In this document: positions 8,617 to 17,832 of the stretch, in pieces
How the letters are laid out: each line of letters begins with the position of its first letter
Position numbering within the stretch: the stretch's first letter is position 1
Assembly (NCBI GenBank): GCA_934320655.1
Contig: CAKRFN010000008.1
Coordinates: forward strand, 1 to 64,000
Reading direction: 5' to 3'
DNA length: 64,000 bases
From: an uncultured Eubacterium sp.
GTDB lineage: Bacteria; Bacillota; Clostridia; Lachnospirales; Lachnospiraceae
Program-made: the position numbers and the translations under genes
Notes under the pieces: model-generated
Told to the model about the DNA's origin: nothing
The model's database searches: none
What the model saw: the letters and a program-made list of their open reading frames with translations, nothing else

Positions 8617-9393
8617 ATGGAAGTATTTTACGGCGTACTCATTCCGTTTCTGGGCACATCGCTCGGTGCGGCATGCGTATTCTTTTTCAAGGACGCGCTC
8701 GGCGATCATATGCAGCGCTCGCTGACCGGCTTCGCCGCTGGAGTCATGGTCGCGGCATCCGTGTGGAGTCTGTTGATTCCGGCGCTCGAACAATCGGCTG
8801 ATCTGGGGCGATGGGCTTTTGTACCTGCCGCTGCCGGCTTCTGGATCGGCATTCTGTTTCTGCTCACACTCGATCATGTCATTCCACATCTGCATCGCAA
8901 CTGCAAACAGGCAGAAGGTCCGAAAAGCCATCTGAAACGTTCAACCATGATGCTGCTGGCGGTCACGCTGCACAACATCCCGGAGGGAATGGCGGTCGGT
9001 GTCGTCTACGCGGGCTATCTCTCCGGCAATGCACAGATCTCAGCCGCCGGTGCACTCGCGCTGTCACTCGGTATCGCGATCCAGAACTTTCCGGAGGGAG
9101 CGATTATCTCCATGCCGCTGCACGCGGAGGGCTACCGCAAATCACGCGCCTTTTACGGCGGAGTGCTCTCCGGCATCGTCGAACCGGTCGGTGCCCTGCT
9201 CACGATCCTTGCCGCGCAGTTGATCATACCTGCGCTCCCGTATCTTTTGAGCTTTGCGGCAGGCGCTATGCTCTATGTCGTGGTCGAGGAGCTCATCCCT
9301 GAAATGTCACAGGGCAGATACTCCAATATCGGTACGGTATTTTTCGCCCTCGGCTTTTGCGTCATGATGATTCTGGATGTTGCATTAGGATAG
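8617..9393 (+). CDS. ZIP-family divalent metal transporter
   Basis: An integral membrane protein of 258 residues with about eight hydrophobic segments. The metal-binding signatures of ZIP transporters are present in transmembrane segments 4 and 5: HNIPEGMAVG near residue 121 and QNFPEGAI near residue 151. ZIP proteins import zinc, iron or manganese into the cytoplasm. The start is the ATG at 8617, eight bases after AGGAGG; the GTG at 8608 overlaps that site. The upstream palindrome suggests metal-dependent repression. No partner gene is needed for ZIP function, and the next gene converges. Confidence 0.9.
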   Translation: MEVFYGVLIPFLGTSLGAACVFFFKDALGDHMQRSLTGFAAGVMVAASVWSLLIPALEQSADLGRWAFVPAAAGFWIGILFLLTLDHVIPHLHRNCKQAEGPKSHLKRSTMMLLAVTLHNIPEGMAVGVVYAGYLSGNAQISAAGALALSLGIAIQNFPEGAIISMPLHAEGYRKSRAFYGGVLSGIVEPVGALLTILAAQLIIPALPYLLSFAAGAMLYVVVEELIPEMSQGRYSNIGTVFFALGFCVMMILDVALG

Positions 9394-9448
9394 GTGTACA
9401 TCCTCTTGAAGCTCTTTATATGACGAAATTTTCCTATCAACCTAAAAT

Positions 9449-9484
9449 AGCGCGCCTGCATTCCACACAGACGCGCCATTTTTA
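9449..9484. terminator. Bidirectional terminator between ZIP gene and bile-salt-hydrolase-like gene
   Basis: AGCGCGCCTG (9449-9458) pairs with CAGACGCGCC (9468-9477) and is followed by ATTTTTAATTTT on the plus strand and TATTTTAG on the minus strand. Confidence 0.7.
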
Positions 9485-10456
9485 ATTTTCCCACCAGATC
9501 TGTTCTTTGCCAAGCATCGGATAGCAGATGATATCCTTATCATCCAGCTCCTCCCTATGCATATCGACCGCCGTAATCTGATGATTTGTGTAAGTTGTGT
9601 AATAGTAGATTCCCTGATCCGCATTCCAGCACGAGGTATAGATCGTGATCTCATAAGCGCCCTCAGACACCTCGCAGCAGCCCCGCGGCTGCTCCACAGA
9701 TCCAAGGATATGGAAAAACTGTCCGACGCTGCTCTCTTCATCCTCCGCCGAAACCGCATGCAGCTTCGTAAATGCGACCCGCACAAACCGCGATGCCGAC
9801 GAGAGATCACCAGGCAATCCCAGCGCTCCCATCCCGCGGCTGTAGGCTTGCAGCTCCAGTTCATCGGAAAACAGATTCTGTGGCTGCCGCGGTGACAGAT
9901 GCATATAATTGTTCAACTGAAACATCTGTGTATCAAACGGCGGATTGTTCGTGAGCACGCCGACCGGATTGTCATAGATCTTTAGTCCGTCCGCGACGGA
10001 TTCCACCGTAATTGCCCCTGTGCGGTCTGCAATGATCCAGTGGAGCTGCGCCGCGGGCAACTGTCCGCTGAACGGAGTCCCTACCAGATTCATTTGTGCG
10101 AGCAGGCTGCGCGCCTGTGCCAGATCGGCGCACTGGCTGAGTACCCACGGGATAAACTCAAACTGTGCCACATTTCTGCGCCCCGATACTGCCTCACTGT
10201 AATGGGCATTTCCCACAAAATTGAGTCCTGCCATGCCGAGTCCCTTTTCGTTGACTGCATCATAATAGAGCGGATATCCGGCTGCCACATGTGCCATGCC
10301 GATCATCGCATAATGCTTTTCCAGTCTGCCGTCATGCCGGAACTCAAACGGGAATTCCCGCGGTGTGATCGTGATCTGTTCGCCGTAGGAAAACTCATAG
10401 TCCAGCGTCCGCCCCATATAAAAATCTTTTGACTGATAGGTCGCTGCTGTACACAT
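9482..10456 (-). CDS. Choloylglycine hydrolase family enzyme (bile salt hydrolase-like)
   Basis: A 324-residue N-terminal-nucleophile amidase. The mature nucleophile is Cys2 (sequence starts MCT). Matching active-site residues are Arg16 and Asp19 in GRTLDYE, Asn79 in GMAGLNF, Asn170/171 in VGVLTNNPPF and Arg223 in SSASRFVRVAF, the set found in bile salt hydrolases and penicillin V acylases. The GLPGD-SSASRFVR stretch is typical of Gram-positive bile salt hydrolases, which cleave glycine or taurine from conjugated bile acids. No signal peptide, so cytoplasmic. Its start shares one base with the stop of the upstream cupin gene (TAATG), implying translational coupling. Penicillin V acylase remains an alternative. 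Confidence 0.85.
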   Translation of the reverse strand: MCTAATYQSKDFYMGRTLDYEFSYGEQITITPREFPFEFRHDGRLEKHYAMIGMAHVAAGYPLYYDAVNEKGLGMAGLNFVGNAHYSEAVSGRRNVAQFEFIPWVLSQCADLAQARSLLAQMNLVGTPFSGQLPAAQLHWIIADRTGAITVESVADGLKIYDNPVGVLTNNPPFDTQMFQLNNYMHLSPRQPQNLFSDELELQAYSRGMGALGLPGDLSSASRFVRVAFTKLHAVSAEDEESSVGQFFHILGSVEQPRGCCEVSEGAYEITIYTSCWNADQGIYYYTTYTNHQITAVDMHREELDDKDIICYPMLGKEQIWWEN

Positions 10457-10809
10457 TATTGATTCCCTTTCTCCGGAAATACGACAACAAGTAACATCTT
10501 GAATGCTTCCTGTGCGAATACGGAATGCGGCTTGTTCGCTGGCATGACAAGTGTCTCACCGGCACTCACAAAATATTCTACACCATCTACCGTGAACTTT
10601 CCTTCGCCTTCAAGCACAGTCACCATCGCATCACCGGTCGAGCCATGTGTACCGATCTCCTCACCCTTATCAAATGCAAATATAGTGATACTGAGTGCAT
10701 CATTCTGTGCAAGTGTCTTGCTGACAACCTGTCCTTCCTCTGCATTTACAAGTGCAGCCAGTGCTACGACCTCCTCATGAGGGATATTCTTTATATATTT
10801 CTGTGACAT
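10456..10809 (-). CDS. Small cupin-domain protein
   Basis: A 117-residue single-domain cupin with the two cupin motifs GEEIGTHGSTGDAMVTVLEG (about 49-68) and AGETLVMPANKPHSV (about 83-97). The metal ligands are partly conserved (His55, His96). Such proteins are often oxidoreductase-like binders or sensors with no defined reaction. A ribosome site AGGAGG precedes the ATG and the stop overlaps the choloylglycine hydrolase start, so the two form an operon. A candidate extended -10 promoter (TGTTATACT) lies about 85 bases upstream. Confidence 0.85.
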   Translation of the reverse strand: MSQKYIKNIPHEEVVALAALVNAEEGQVVSKTLAQNDALSITIFAFDKGEEIGTHGSTGDAMVTVLEGEGKFTVDGVEYFVSAGETLVMPANKPHSVFAQEAFKMLLVVVFPEKGNQ

Positions 10810-10962
10810 CTGTTTTTCCTCCTATCGTCTGACGCGCCGGCAGATTCATAATTACCGGCACGTAGTTATTTCATAGCCAGTACGGCTTGTATAGTATAAC
10901 ACATCACTTGTGTTTTTCATAGATTTCATATTTTCTATATATTTTCTTCATTTTGTATAAAA

Positions 10963-12171
10963 CTATTCAACCGTAATGACATCCTTTAGCACATACGAAA
11001 ACGTCGGTGCCGAGCTGTCCGCATTTTCCTGATATCCGTCATTCAGATCCAGGATATCTGTTTCATCATAGGCATTGACACCCACGTAATCACCCTGAAA
11101 GACATGGATCTTGCCCTGCTTGATTACATCGATCGTCTCCTGGATCTTCTGATCCGTGCCGATCGTGGCTACGACACGGTTCAGTTCAAGCATTTCGACC
11201 CAGCCGGCTTCAAAACCTGCGCCTGTGTCCTGTCCATGAACATGGCCATCTACACAGTCCTCAATCTTTTCATCCTTCCGTACGGCTGCCACTGCTGCAC
11301 GCACATACGGTGTCCAGTTGATCTTGCACCCGATCAGATAAGTCGTGGGTGCGACATCCGCCATACTCTCATTGTAACCGACATGATAGACGATACGCGA
11401 GGCATCCGTCTCCTCACAGGCGACCGCCGGGCCTGCGGTATCAGAATGCTGCGAGATCAACACACACCCTTCCTCGATCAGCTCTGCCGCATACTTTTTT
11501 TCCAGTGTATAGTCATTCCAGGAATTCGTATATTTCACCGTCATGACAGCATCCGGCACGATGGAGCGCACACCGAGGAAAAATGCCGTATAGCCAGAGA
11601 TCACCTCCGCGTACGGATAGGCTGCAACATAGCCGATCTTCGCCTGCTGCGGTGTCAACAGCCCCTCCTCAATCAGTTCCTGCAGTTTCAGGCCAGCTGC
11701 CACACCGGACACATATCGTCCCTCATAGATCTCGCCCATAAATGTATGGTAGTTTTCCAACACCGGCTCATCATTGGCATTGGAACACGTTGCCTGGCAA
11801 AACTGGATATCAGGATATTCCTGTGCAATCCGCTTTGCCGTCTCTCCATAGCCGTAACTCGTTGAAAAGATCAGATCACACCCTGACTCTGCGAGTTCAC
11901 GGATAACGCCCTCCTCATCGCCCTCTGCGACATTGTATCTCACAGCGGTCTCGATATTGCCCCCATACTCCTTTTCGACCGTCTTCTGCGCTTTGATAAA
12001 ATTGTAAGTATATGCCGTGCTTGCATCATCGACATAGACAAACCCGACTTTTATTTTTTTCTCTGTCTCATTCTGAAAAAAGAGCATATTACAGATAACG
12101 ATCAGGAAAATGGCGATGCATGCGCTGATACAGGTAATGATATAGAGCTTTCTTTTTTCCATCTCTCTCAC
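10963..12171 (-). CDS. Membrane-tethered BMP-family (PnrA-like) binding protein
   Basis: A protein of about 400 residues of the basic membrane protein family, periplasmic-binding folds that usually bind nucleosides for ABC importers. After an uncleaved hydrophobic segment (residues about 7-28, no acceptable lipobox because Ile precedes the Cys) the binding fold begins KVGFVYVDDAS and continues with family features CDLIFSTSYGYG, YEGRYVSGVAAG and GYNESMADVAPTTYL. Start: GTG at 12171, ten bases after GGAGG and overlapping the upstream TGA by four bases (GTGA); an ATG at 12162 is also possible. There are no ABC permease or ATPase genes beside it. The coupling to the HD-GYP receptor suggests that it presents a ligand to that receptor (inference). 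Confidence 0.8.
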   Translation of the reverse strand: MREMEKRKLYIITCISACIAIFLIVICNMLFFQNETEKKIKVGFVYVDDASTAYTYNFIKAQKTVEKEYGGNIETAVRYNVAEGDEEGVIRELAESGCDLIFSTSYGYGETAKRIAQEYPDIQFCQATCSNANDEPVLENYHTFMGEIYEGRYVSGVAAGLKLQELIEEGLLTPQQAKIGYVAAYPYAEVISGYTAFFLGVRSIVPDAVMTVKYTNSWNDYTLEKKYAAELIEEGCVLISQHSDTAGPAVACEETDASRIVYHVGYNESMADVAPTTYLIGCKINWTPYVRAAVAAVRKDEKIEDCVDGHVHGQDTGAGFEAGWVEMLELNRVVATIGTDQKIQETIDVIKQGKIHVFQGDYVGVNAYDETDILDLNDGYQENADSSAPTFSYVLKDVITVE

Positions 12172-15100
12172 TGTGCATGCACCTCCGTTTCTTTATCTGC
12201 ATGGTCTGCATTCGAATGATCTGTATTGTTATGATGATTGCCAGTGTCATTCTGATTGTCACCGGTGTTCTTCGCCTTTGCGGTTTCCTCGTAGAGCTTT
12301 GCCACATCAATCGTCCCATTGTCGATCAGTTTAAGCATGAGATCCACGAGCTTCGGGTCAAACTGCGTGCCCCTGCCTCTTTGCAGCTCAGACAGTACAT
12401 AGTCCATATCGAGCTTCTTGCGGTACACACGGTTTGCCGTCATCGCATCAAAAGCATCCGCGATGCCGATGATGCGCGCATTAAGCGGAATCTCCTCCCC
12501 TTTTAAGCCATGCACGTAACCACGCCCGTCATAGCGCTCATGATGATACAGCGCACCCTCCTCCACATGCTTGAGCAGGGTAAAATTCTTCAGGATCTCC
12601 CCACCCTTGACTACATGGGATTTCATGATCTCATATTCTTCATCCGTCAATCTGGATGGTTTGTTGAGCACACTGTCCGGTATAGCGATCTTGCCGATGT
12701 CATGCAGCAATGCCGTTCTGCGCAGTTCATCACAAGCCTGCTCTGAAAATCCCAGCTCTTTTGCGATCAGCACCGCATATTCCGATACACGGATCGAGTG
12801 CTGGCTCGTATTTTCGTCTTTGGCATCAACCGTTTTCGCGATCGTCAAGATCGTCTCATTACCCATCTCCACCTGTTTACGCGCCAGCTCCAGCTCACGT
12901 TTTTGCATTGTGAGTGTTTTCTGTATCTGTGTGCGGAAGATCAGCCAGCTCAGATAGATAATCGTCAGCGCAAATACACCGATCATGTAAGCGATAAACC
13001 ACCACTGATCGTAGATCTCTTTTTCCTTGATGACCTTATAAGTGTTCTCTGCAGTCGTATTCTTTGCCTTGTTTCCGAGAATTGCCAGATGAAACGTGTA
13101 GCTGCCTGCCGGGAGATTCGTATAGGAAACCTCTGCGAGATCACTCTGCAGCATGACTGTCGGATTCTCATCAAACCCTTCCAGCCACACACTCACATAC
13201 GGATTATTGACCGAGAAATTCACGATCTCCGGCATAAAATCCACACGTGCCGCACCACGCGCGAGCTGGATCGGCTCTCCGTTTTCGATGCTGTAGGTCA
13301 CGCCATCCACGCGCACGGATTTCATGAGCATACGGTACGAACGTGCTGCCGTATCATAAGAATTTAAATTCAGCGAGATGACACCGTTATCCGTAGACAG
13401 ATACAGATTGTCATCCGCATCGAGATAATTCCAGGAATTCGGGGTCAACCCATACAACAGACCCTTTTTTTCATTTAACAGCTCATATTCGATCGCCCTG
13501 CTGCTGAGCAGATCAGACTTTTCCATGACATAGATGCCCGCCGAGCTGAGAATAAACAATGTACCATCGTCCCGCTCCACCAGGTCATAGTTATTGTAAT
13601 AATGAAAATTGCTGAGTACACGGATGCCGCCCTTTCCGTTCCTGTAGCAGATGCTGTTGCTCGTGACGATAAAGATGCCTGCACCATTCTTTTCATGCAC
13701 CATCCGCAAAATGACCTCAGAGCCAAGACCATCTGATTTTTTGATCATCCGCTCATACACACCATCCCGGATCACGGCGATACCATCTCCGTCCGTACCT
13801 GCCAAAATGCTGCCATCACTCTGCTCGAGCAGACATAAGATCTTTGGATTTTTCAGTCCATCCTTCACACCGACCGTTGCCACGACTGCATCCTGCCGGA
13901 TAAATGTCACACCACTGTCTCCTGCCGCCGCGATCGTCCCATCGGATAATTCAATCACACAGCGGAACTTCTCCCCGAGTGCACCCTGGCTGCTGTCATA
14001 GACCGTGATATCTCCATCTGTCGTCTGACAGAACACGCCTTTTCCCGACGTGCATACCCACAATCTGGATCTGCGGTCGACCATGAGGCAGCGGATACGC
14101 ACGCCCTGCAGCATATCTGTGAGTGGATCTGCATCCTGCCGCTTTATGCCATGTTCCCCGAACACATCCAGCCCGGCATCCGTACCGACATACATACTGC
14201 CGTTCCACTGAACGACACTGTTTACGACATTTTCTTCCCGTCCCGGACCGCTGTACGTGTCCGAGAATACCGATCTGCACAGCCGCATCAGTCCGAGTCT
14301 GGACGACGCAAACCACAGATTGCCCTGATAATCGACCAGCATATGGTCGATCGAGCTGTTAAATGCACCGACATTGATACGTCTGCACTCCTGCTGTGCG
14401 TCCAGATACCAGACACCGTTATCCGCACACAAAAAGATCTCACCGTTTTCCAGCACCTGGATCGAATTCACGCTGAGAAGCCCATTGCCGCTGATCTGTC
14501 CGATCTGTGTCAATACATGTTCCTTAATCTCATAGACATCCACCTGACCGTTCGCAGTCCCCGCATACAGCGTTCCGCTCTGGTCAAACGCACAGCTCTT
14601 GTAGCCGTCCTCCGGCAGCAATGTCTGACAAATCTCCCCATCGGACAGCAGATACAGCCCGCCCTCATCGGTGACCACAACGACGTTTCCATGGTCATCT
14701 GCCGTGATGCTGCGCGCATATGTAATCTGTGGAATGGTAGCTGCGACACGCAGCCCGCCAGAGATCGATACGACCGCCAGACTGTCCGTCGTTCCCACAT
14801 AATAATAGCCGTCTGCCCCCTGTGTGATACAGCGCACCGAATCCGATGGCAGCCCATCGGTCTCATCAAGCGTATTGGAGATGCGTTCATTAATACAGAT
14901 CGACAGACCGCTGTCATTCGTGCCGATCCAGAGCCGTTCACTCTCATCCGTATATAGACAGTTTGCATTTTTCACACTGTCGAATGTATCCATGAGTTTG
15001 AACGACGTACCTGTATACCGGTACAGCCCACTGTAGGTGCCGATCCAGAGCACGCCATCCTTTCCCTGTGCGATATCATTTGCCTTGCCGCCCGGCAGCC

Positions 15101-15803
15101 CATTCTCACTGTCATACACCGTCTGTAGGTAGCTATTATAATCCTGCTGCTCCTGCAGATCGGCGGCTGCCGCCTGCTGCGGATACAATAGCGCCAGCGC
15201 CGGGATCATAAACAGCATAAATACCGACAATGTCTGCGTCTTCCTATGCTGTCCCGCCCGCCATCTGTGACTGATCTTCACGATCGCAAACAATAACATC
15301 AGTGTCACGACCTTGTCCACAAATTCAAGATAAAACTCCGCGATCACATGGCTGAAGATCGTGTTGCAGCCGATATGCTCCAGAAAAGTACAGACACCAT
15401 CAGCCCATATATTATCGAGCGCCCCGTCGAAAAAAACATAGCTGAGTATCGTACCTGCACTCGCAGACATCAGTGTCACAAAAAAACTGACCGACAGCAC
15501 ACCGAATAAATAATCTAAATATCGTTTTTTGGCACAGATTCCGATGATGATACCGATCGCGATATTGATCAGTCCATAGATCATCTGCGTATAGGAAAAC
15601 AAAAGTCCATAGGAAATATTTAAAGACACGCCCACAACCGCCCCACAGACAGGTCCTAACACATATGCTGCCACGACCGTTCCGAACGAATCCATCCACA
15701 GAGGAAGCTGGAAATGTTCCACGAGCAGTTTTCCACCCAGGTTTATAAAAATACAGCCAATCACAAACAGGCTGACCATACATTCCTTTTTATACTTTTT
15801 CAT
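12168..15803 (-). CDS. ECF-S-like membrane domain / beta-propeller / Y_Y_Y / HD-GYP receptor
   Basis: A 1211-residue fusion. Residues about 1-190 form six or seven membrane helices resembling ECF-transporter S components (LWMDSFGTVVAAYVLGP near 33). Residues about 225-800 are repeats of the two-component-regulator propeller type (DGVLWIGTYSGLYRY, ERLWIGTNDSGLS, GNLWFASSRLGLMRL, SRLWVCTSGKGVF). A Y_Y_Y-like Ig domain follows (VSYTNLPAGSYTFHLA), then a membrane helix (about 945-965), a coiled coil and an HD-GYP domain (LLHDIGKIAIPD, then HHERYDGRGYVHGLKG; the GYP triplet reads GYV). HD-GYP proteins degrade cyclic di-GMP. AAAGGA precedes the ATG at 15803. The downstream BMP gene overlaps by four bases. 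Confidence 0.85.
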   Translation of the reverse strand: MKKYKKECMVSLFVIGCIFINLGGKLLVEHFQLPLWMDSFGTVVAAYVLGPVCGAVVGVSLNISYGLLFSYTQMIYGLINIAIGIIIGICAKKRYLDYLFGVLSVSFFVTLMSASAGTILSYVFFDGALDNIWADGVCTFLEHIGCNTIFSHVIAEFYLEFVDKVVTLMLLFAIVKISHRWRAGQHRKTQTLSVFMLFMIPALALLYPQQAAAADLQEQQDYNSYLQTVYDSENGLPGGKANDIAQGKDGVLWIGTYSGLYRYTGTSFKLMDTFDSVKNANCLYTDESERLWIGTNDSGLSICINERISNTLDETDGLPSDSVRCITQGADGYYYVGTTDSLAVVSISGGLRVAATIPQITYARSITADDHGNVVVVTDEGGLYLLSDGEICQTLLPEDGYKSCAFDQSGTLYAGTANGQVDVYEIKEHVLTQIGQISGNGLLSVNSIQVLENGEIFLCADNGVWYLDAQQECRRINVGAFNSSIDHMLVDYQGNLWFASSRLGLMRLCRSVFSDTYSGPGREENVVNSVVQWNGSMYVGTDAGLDVFGEHGIKRQDADPLTDMLQGVRIRCLMVDRRSRLWVCTSGKGVFCQTTDGDITVYDSSQGALGEKFRCVIELSDGTIAAAGDSGVTFIRQDAVVATVGVKDGLKNPKILCLLEQSDGSILAGTDGDGIAVIRDGVYERMIKKSDGLGSEVILRMVHEKNGAGIFIVTSNSICYRNGKGGIRVLSNFHYYNNYDLVERDDGTLFILSSAGIYVMEKSDLLSSRAIEYELLNEKKGLLYGLTPNSWNYLDADDNLYLSTDNGVISLNLNSYDTAARSYRMLMKSVRVDGVTYSIENGEPIQLARGAARVDFMPEIVNFSVNNPYVSVWLEGFDENPTVMLQSDLAEVSYTNLPAGSYTFHLAILGNKAKNTTAENTYKVIKEKEIYDQWWFIAYMIGVFALTIIYLSWLIFRTQIQKTLTMQKRELELARKQVEMGNETILTIAKTVDAKDENTSQHSIRVSEYAVLIAKELGFSEQACDELRRTALLHDIGKIAIPDSVLNKPSRLTDEEYEIMKSHVVKGGEILKNFTLLKHVEEGALYHHERYDGRGYVHGLKGEEIPLNARIIGIADAFDAMTANRVYRKKLDMDYVLSELQRGRGTQFDPKLVDLMLKLIDNGTIDVAKLYEETAKAKNTGDNQNDTGNHHNNTDHSNADHADKETEVHAQ

Positions 15804-15841
15804 TCTTTTATCCTTTCGGGCGTATTCAATCAGTATGTTTT

Positions 15842-15850
15842 TATTATAGC
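15842..15850 (-). promoter_or_regulatory. Extended -10 promoter of the HD-GYP/BMP operon
   Basis: Minus strand TGCTATAAT, about 40 bases before the HD-GYP start. No good -35 box is visible, which fits an extended -10 promoter. Confidence 0.5.
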
Positions 15851-15885
15851 AAACCAGTTGCAAAAAAGAAACCGGATAGACAAAA

Positions 15886-15919
15886 ATGCTCCGAAAACGC
15901 TTTCACATTTCCGGAGCAT
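15886..15919 (-). terminator. Terminator of nifS-nifU
   Basis: ATGCTCCG arms (15886-15893 and 15912-15919) with further A/T pairing, followed by TTTTTG on the minus strand, 16 bases after the nifU stop. Confidence 0.75.
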
Positions 15920-15934
15920 AGAATCTGTCAAATC

Positions 15935-16378
15935 TTAATATTCTTCCTCGACGCCTTCTTCTTTTTCGCTGATATCATTGACCGGCTTTTCCAGACCCTC
16001 GATCTTGATATGATGCTTCTCGGCATAATCCCATAACGCTGCATGGATCGCTTCCTCGGCTAACAGGGAACAGTGTACCTTTACCGGGGGAAGTCCGTCC
16101 AGAGCTTCCATCACTGCCTTATTTGTCACCTGCAAAGCCTCCTGAACTGTCTTACCCTTTACCAGCTCTGTCGCCATACTGCTCGTCGCTACCGCAGCGC
16201 CGCAGCCGAAGGTCTTGAACTTGCAGTCCTGAATAATGCCGTTGTCGTCAATGTCCAGATACATACGCATAATGTCGCCGCACTTTGCATTGCCGACGGT
16301 ACCCACACCGCTTGCGTCTTCGATCTCACCGACATTTCGCGGATTATTAAAATGATCCATTACTTTTTCGCTGTACAT
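15935..16378 (-). CDS. nifU: Iron-sulfur cluster scaffold NifU/IscU
   Basis: A 147-residue scaffold on which iron-sulfur clusters are built before transfer to apoproteins. The three ligand cysteines are Cys33 in NAKCGD (with Asp35), Cys59 in FKTFGCGAA and Cys103 in VHCSLLAEEA. It is the short IscU-like form with an acidic tail (EKEEGVEEEY) and lacks the C-terminal Nfu domain. Located 77 bases downstream of nifS, whose product provides the sulfur; the pair feeds iron-sulfur enzymes such as the NifJ encoded 7 kb away. Confidence 0.95.
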   Translation of the reverse strand: MYSEKVMDHFNNPRNVGEIEDASGVGTVGNAKCGDIMRMYLDIDDNGIIQDCKFKTFGCGAAVATSSMATELVKGKTVQEALQVTNKAVMEALDGLPPVKVHCSLLAEEAIHAALWDYAEKHHIKIEGLEKPVNDISEKEEGVEEEY

Positions 16379-16455
16379 ACTTTTTATTTCCTCTCTGTTT
16401 AATCTATCTAATCTCTTTTCTCATGGCTGTGTCATATGACTGCTGTCCGGTCACA

Positions 16456-17637
16456 TTATTTGCCCTGCTTTTTCACAAAATCCTCATACAGCGGTGACAT
16501 CGACCGTAACTGCTCGATGATCTTTTTCAGCTCGTCCACCGTGTAATCAATATCCTCCATCGTCGTCTCCTGTGAGAGTGTCAGACGCAGGGAACCGTGT
16601 GCGATCTCGTGCGGCAGTCCGATGGCAAGCAATACATGTGACGGATCCAGCGAACCGGACGTACATGCACTACCGCTGGAACCACAGATGCCCTTCTGAT
16701 CCAGCTTGATCAGCATAGACTCGCCCTCGATAAAACGGAAGCAGAAGTTGGCATTGTTCGGCAGACGATCCGTGCGGTCTCCGTTCAGACGGCTGTAGGG
16801 AATCTCTGCCAGTACACGCTCGATCAGATGATCCCTGAGCTTGCACTCGTAAGCCATGCGCTCCTCCATCTTCTCATCTGCGATCTGTGCTGCCTTTGCC
16901 ATTCCGATGATTCCGGGCACATTATGTGTACCGGCACGCCGTCTGCGTTCCTGCGCACCACCGTGAATAAAGGAACCGATCTTGATACCCTTGCGGATAT
17001 ACATGATACCGATACCCTTCGGTCCATTGATCTTGTGTCCACTGGCTGAGAGCATATCAATATGCATCTCATCCACGTTGAGCGGAATGTGGGCAAATGC
17101 CTGTACCGCATCTGTATGGAAAAATACGTTGTGCTTTTTCGCGATCTCCCCGATCTCCTTCAGCGGCTGGATCGTTCCGATCTCATTATTTGCAGCCATG
17201 ACAGAAATCAGGATCGTATCCGGACGGATCGCTGCCTCCAGCTCGTCCAGAAGGATCTTGCCGTTTTCATCGACATTCACATAGGTAACCTCAAATCCAT
17301 GCTTCTCCAGCCACTCACATGTATGCAAAATCGCATGATGCTCGATCTTGGATGTGATGATATGCTTGCCCTTGTTCGCATAAGCCTCTGCGGTCGCCTT
17401 CAGCGCCCAGTTATCGGACTCGCTGCCGCCACCGGTAAAATAGATCTCCTCCGGCTTGGCTCCGAGGATGCCTGCAATCGTCGCGCGCGCCTGCTCCATG
17501 TCGTCCTTGATCTTTCCCGCAAATGAATACACACTCGAAGGATTGCCATAGTATTCGGTAAAGTAAGGCGCCATCGCCTCCATGACTTCCGGCACAACTC
17601 TCGTTGTCGCCGCGTTATCTAAATAAATACATTTCAT
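16456..17637 (-). CDS. nifS: Cysteine desulfurase NifS/IscS-type
   Basis: A 393-residue PLP-dependent enzyme that takes sulfur from L-cysteine and passes the persulfide to NifU. Visible features: YLDNAATT at 5-12, the PLP lysine Lys202 in SASGHKINGPKG, the catalytic Cys325 in SSGSACTSGSLDPSHVL and the RRAGTHNVPG segment. The catalytic-loop length matches the NifS/IscS group rather than SufS. Start: ATG 17637 after AGAGG; an in-frame upstream ATG at 17667 lacks this. It is driven by a near-ideal promoter and no IscR-like regulator gene is adjacent. Confidence 0.95.
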   Translation of the reverse strand: MKCIYLDNAATTRVVPEVMEAMAPYFTEYYGNPSSVYSFAGKIKDDMEQARATIAGILGAKPEEIYFTGGGSESDNWALKATAEAYANKGKHIITSKIEHHAILHTCEWLEKHGFEVTYVNVDENGKILLDELEAAIRPDTILISVMAANNEIGTIQPLKEIGEIAKKHNVFFHTDAVQAFAHIPLNVDEMHIDMLSASGHKINGPKGIGIMYIRKGIKIGSFIHGGAQERRRRAGTHNVPGIIGMAKAAQIADEKMEERMAYECKLRDHLIERVLAEIPYSRLNGDRTDRLPNNANFCFRFIEGESMLIKLDQKGICGSSGSACTSGSLDPSHVLLAIGLPHEIAHGSLRLTLSQETTMEDIDYTVDELKKIIEQLRSMSPLYEDFVKKQGK

Positions 17638-17714
17638 ATCAGTGCCTCTTTCTAGTATGTCCTGCATACAAATACTAAAATAATAATAAGTAAATTACTA
17701 TAATTTATGCAATC

Positions 17715-17742
17715 ATTATACCGCTTTTCCAATCGTTGTCAA
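17715..17742 (-). promoter_or_regulatory. Strong sigma-A promoter of nifS-nifU
   Basis: Minus strand TTGACA (17737-17742), 16-base spacer, TATAAT (17715-17720): both hexamers are perfect. The predicted leader of about 70 bases contains an inverted pair TAGTAT/ATACTA of unknown meaning. Confidence 0.8.
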
Positions 17743-17759
17743 GCGCATACCCTAGTGCC

Positions 17760-17788
17760 TTGCTATGATATCAGGACTATGGTATACT
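17760..17788 (+). promoter_or_regulatory. Promoter of the S1-domain gene
   Basis: TTGCTA (17760-17765), 17-base spacer and TATACT (17783-17788), giving a leader of about 40 bases before the ATG at 17833. Confidence 0.65.
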
Positions 17789-17832
17789 ATGTTTGGGAAA
17801 TAATACACAAATACAAAAGGAGCGTGAACATT

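Noticed and set aside
14151..14957. Open frame opposite the HD-GYP receptor gene
   Set aside because: It lies wholly within a well-supported propeller coding region, and its His/Arg-rich product has no family features.
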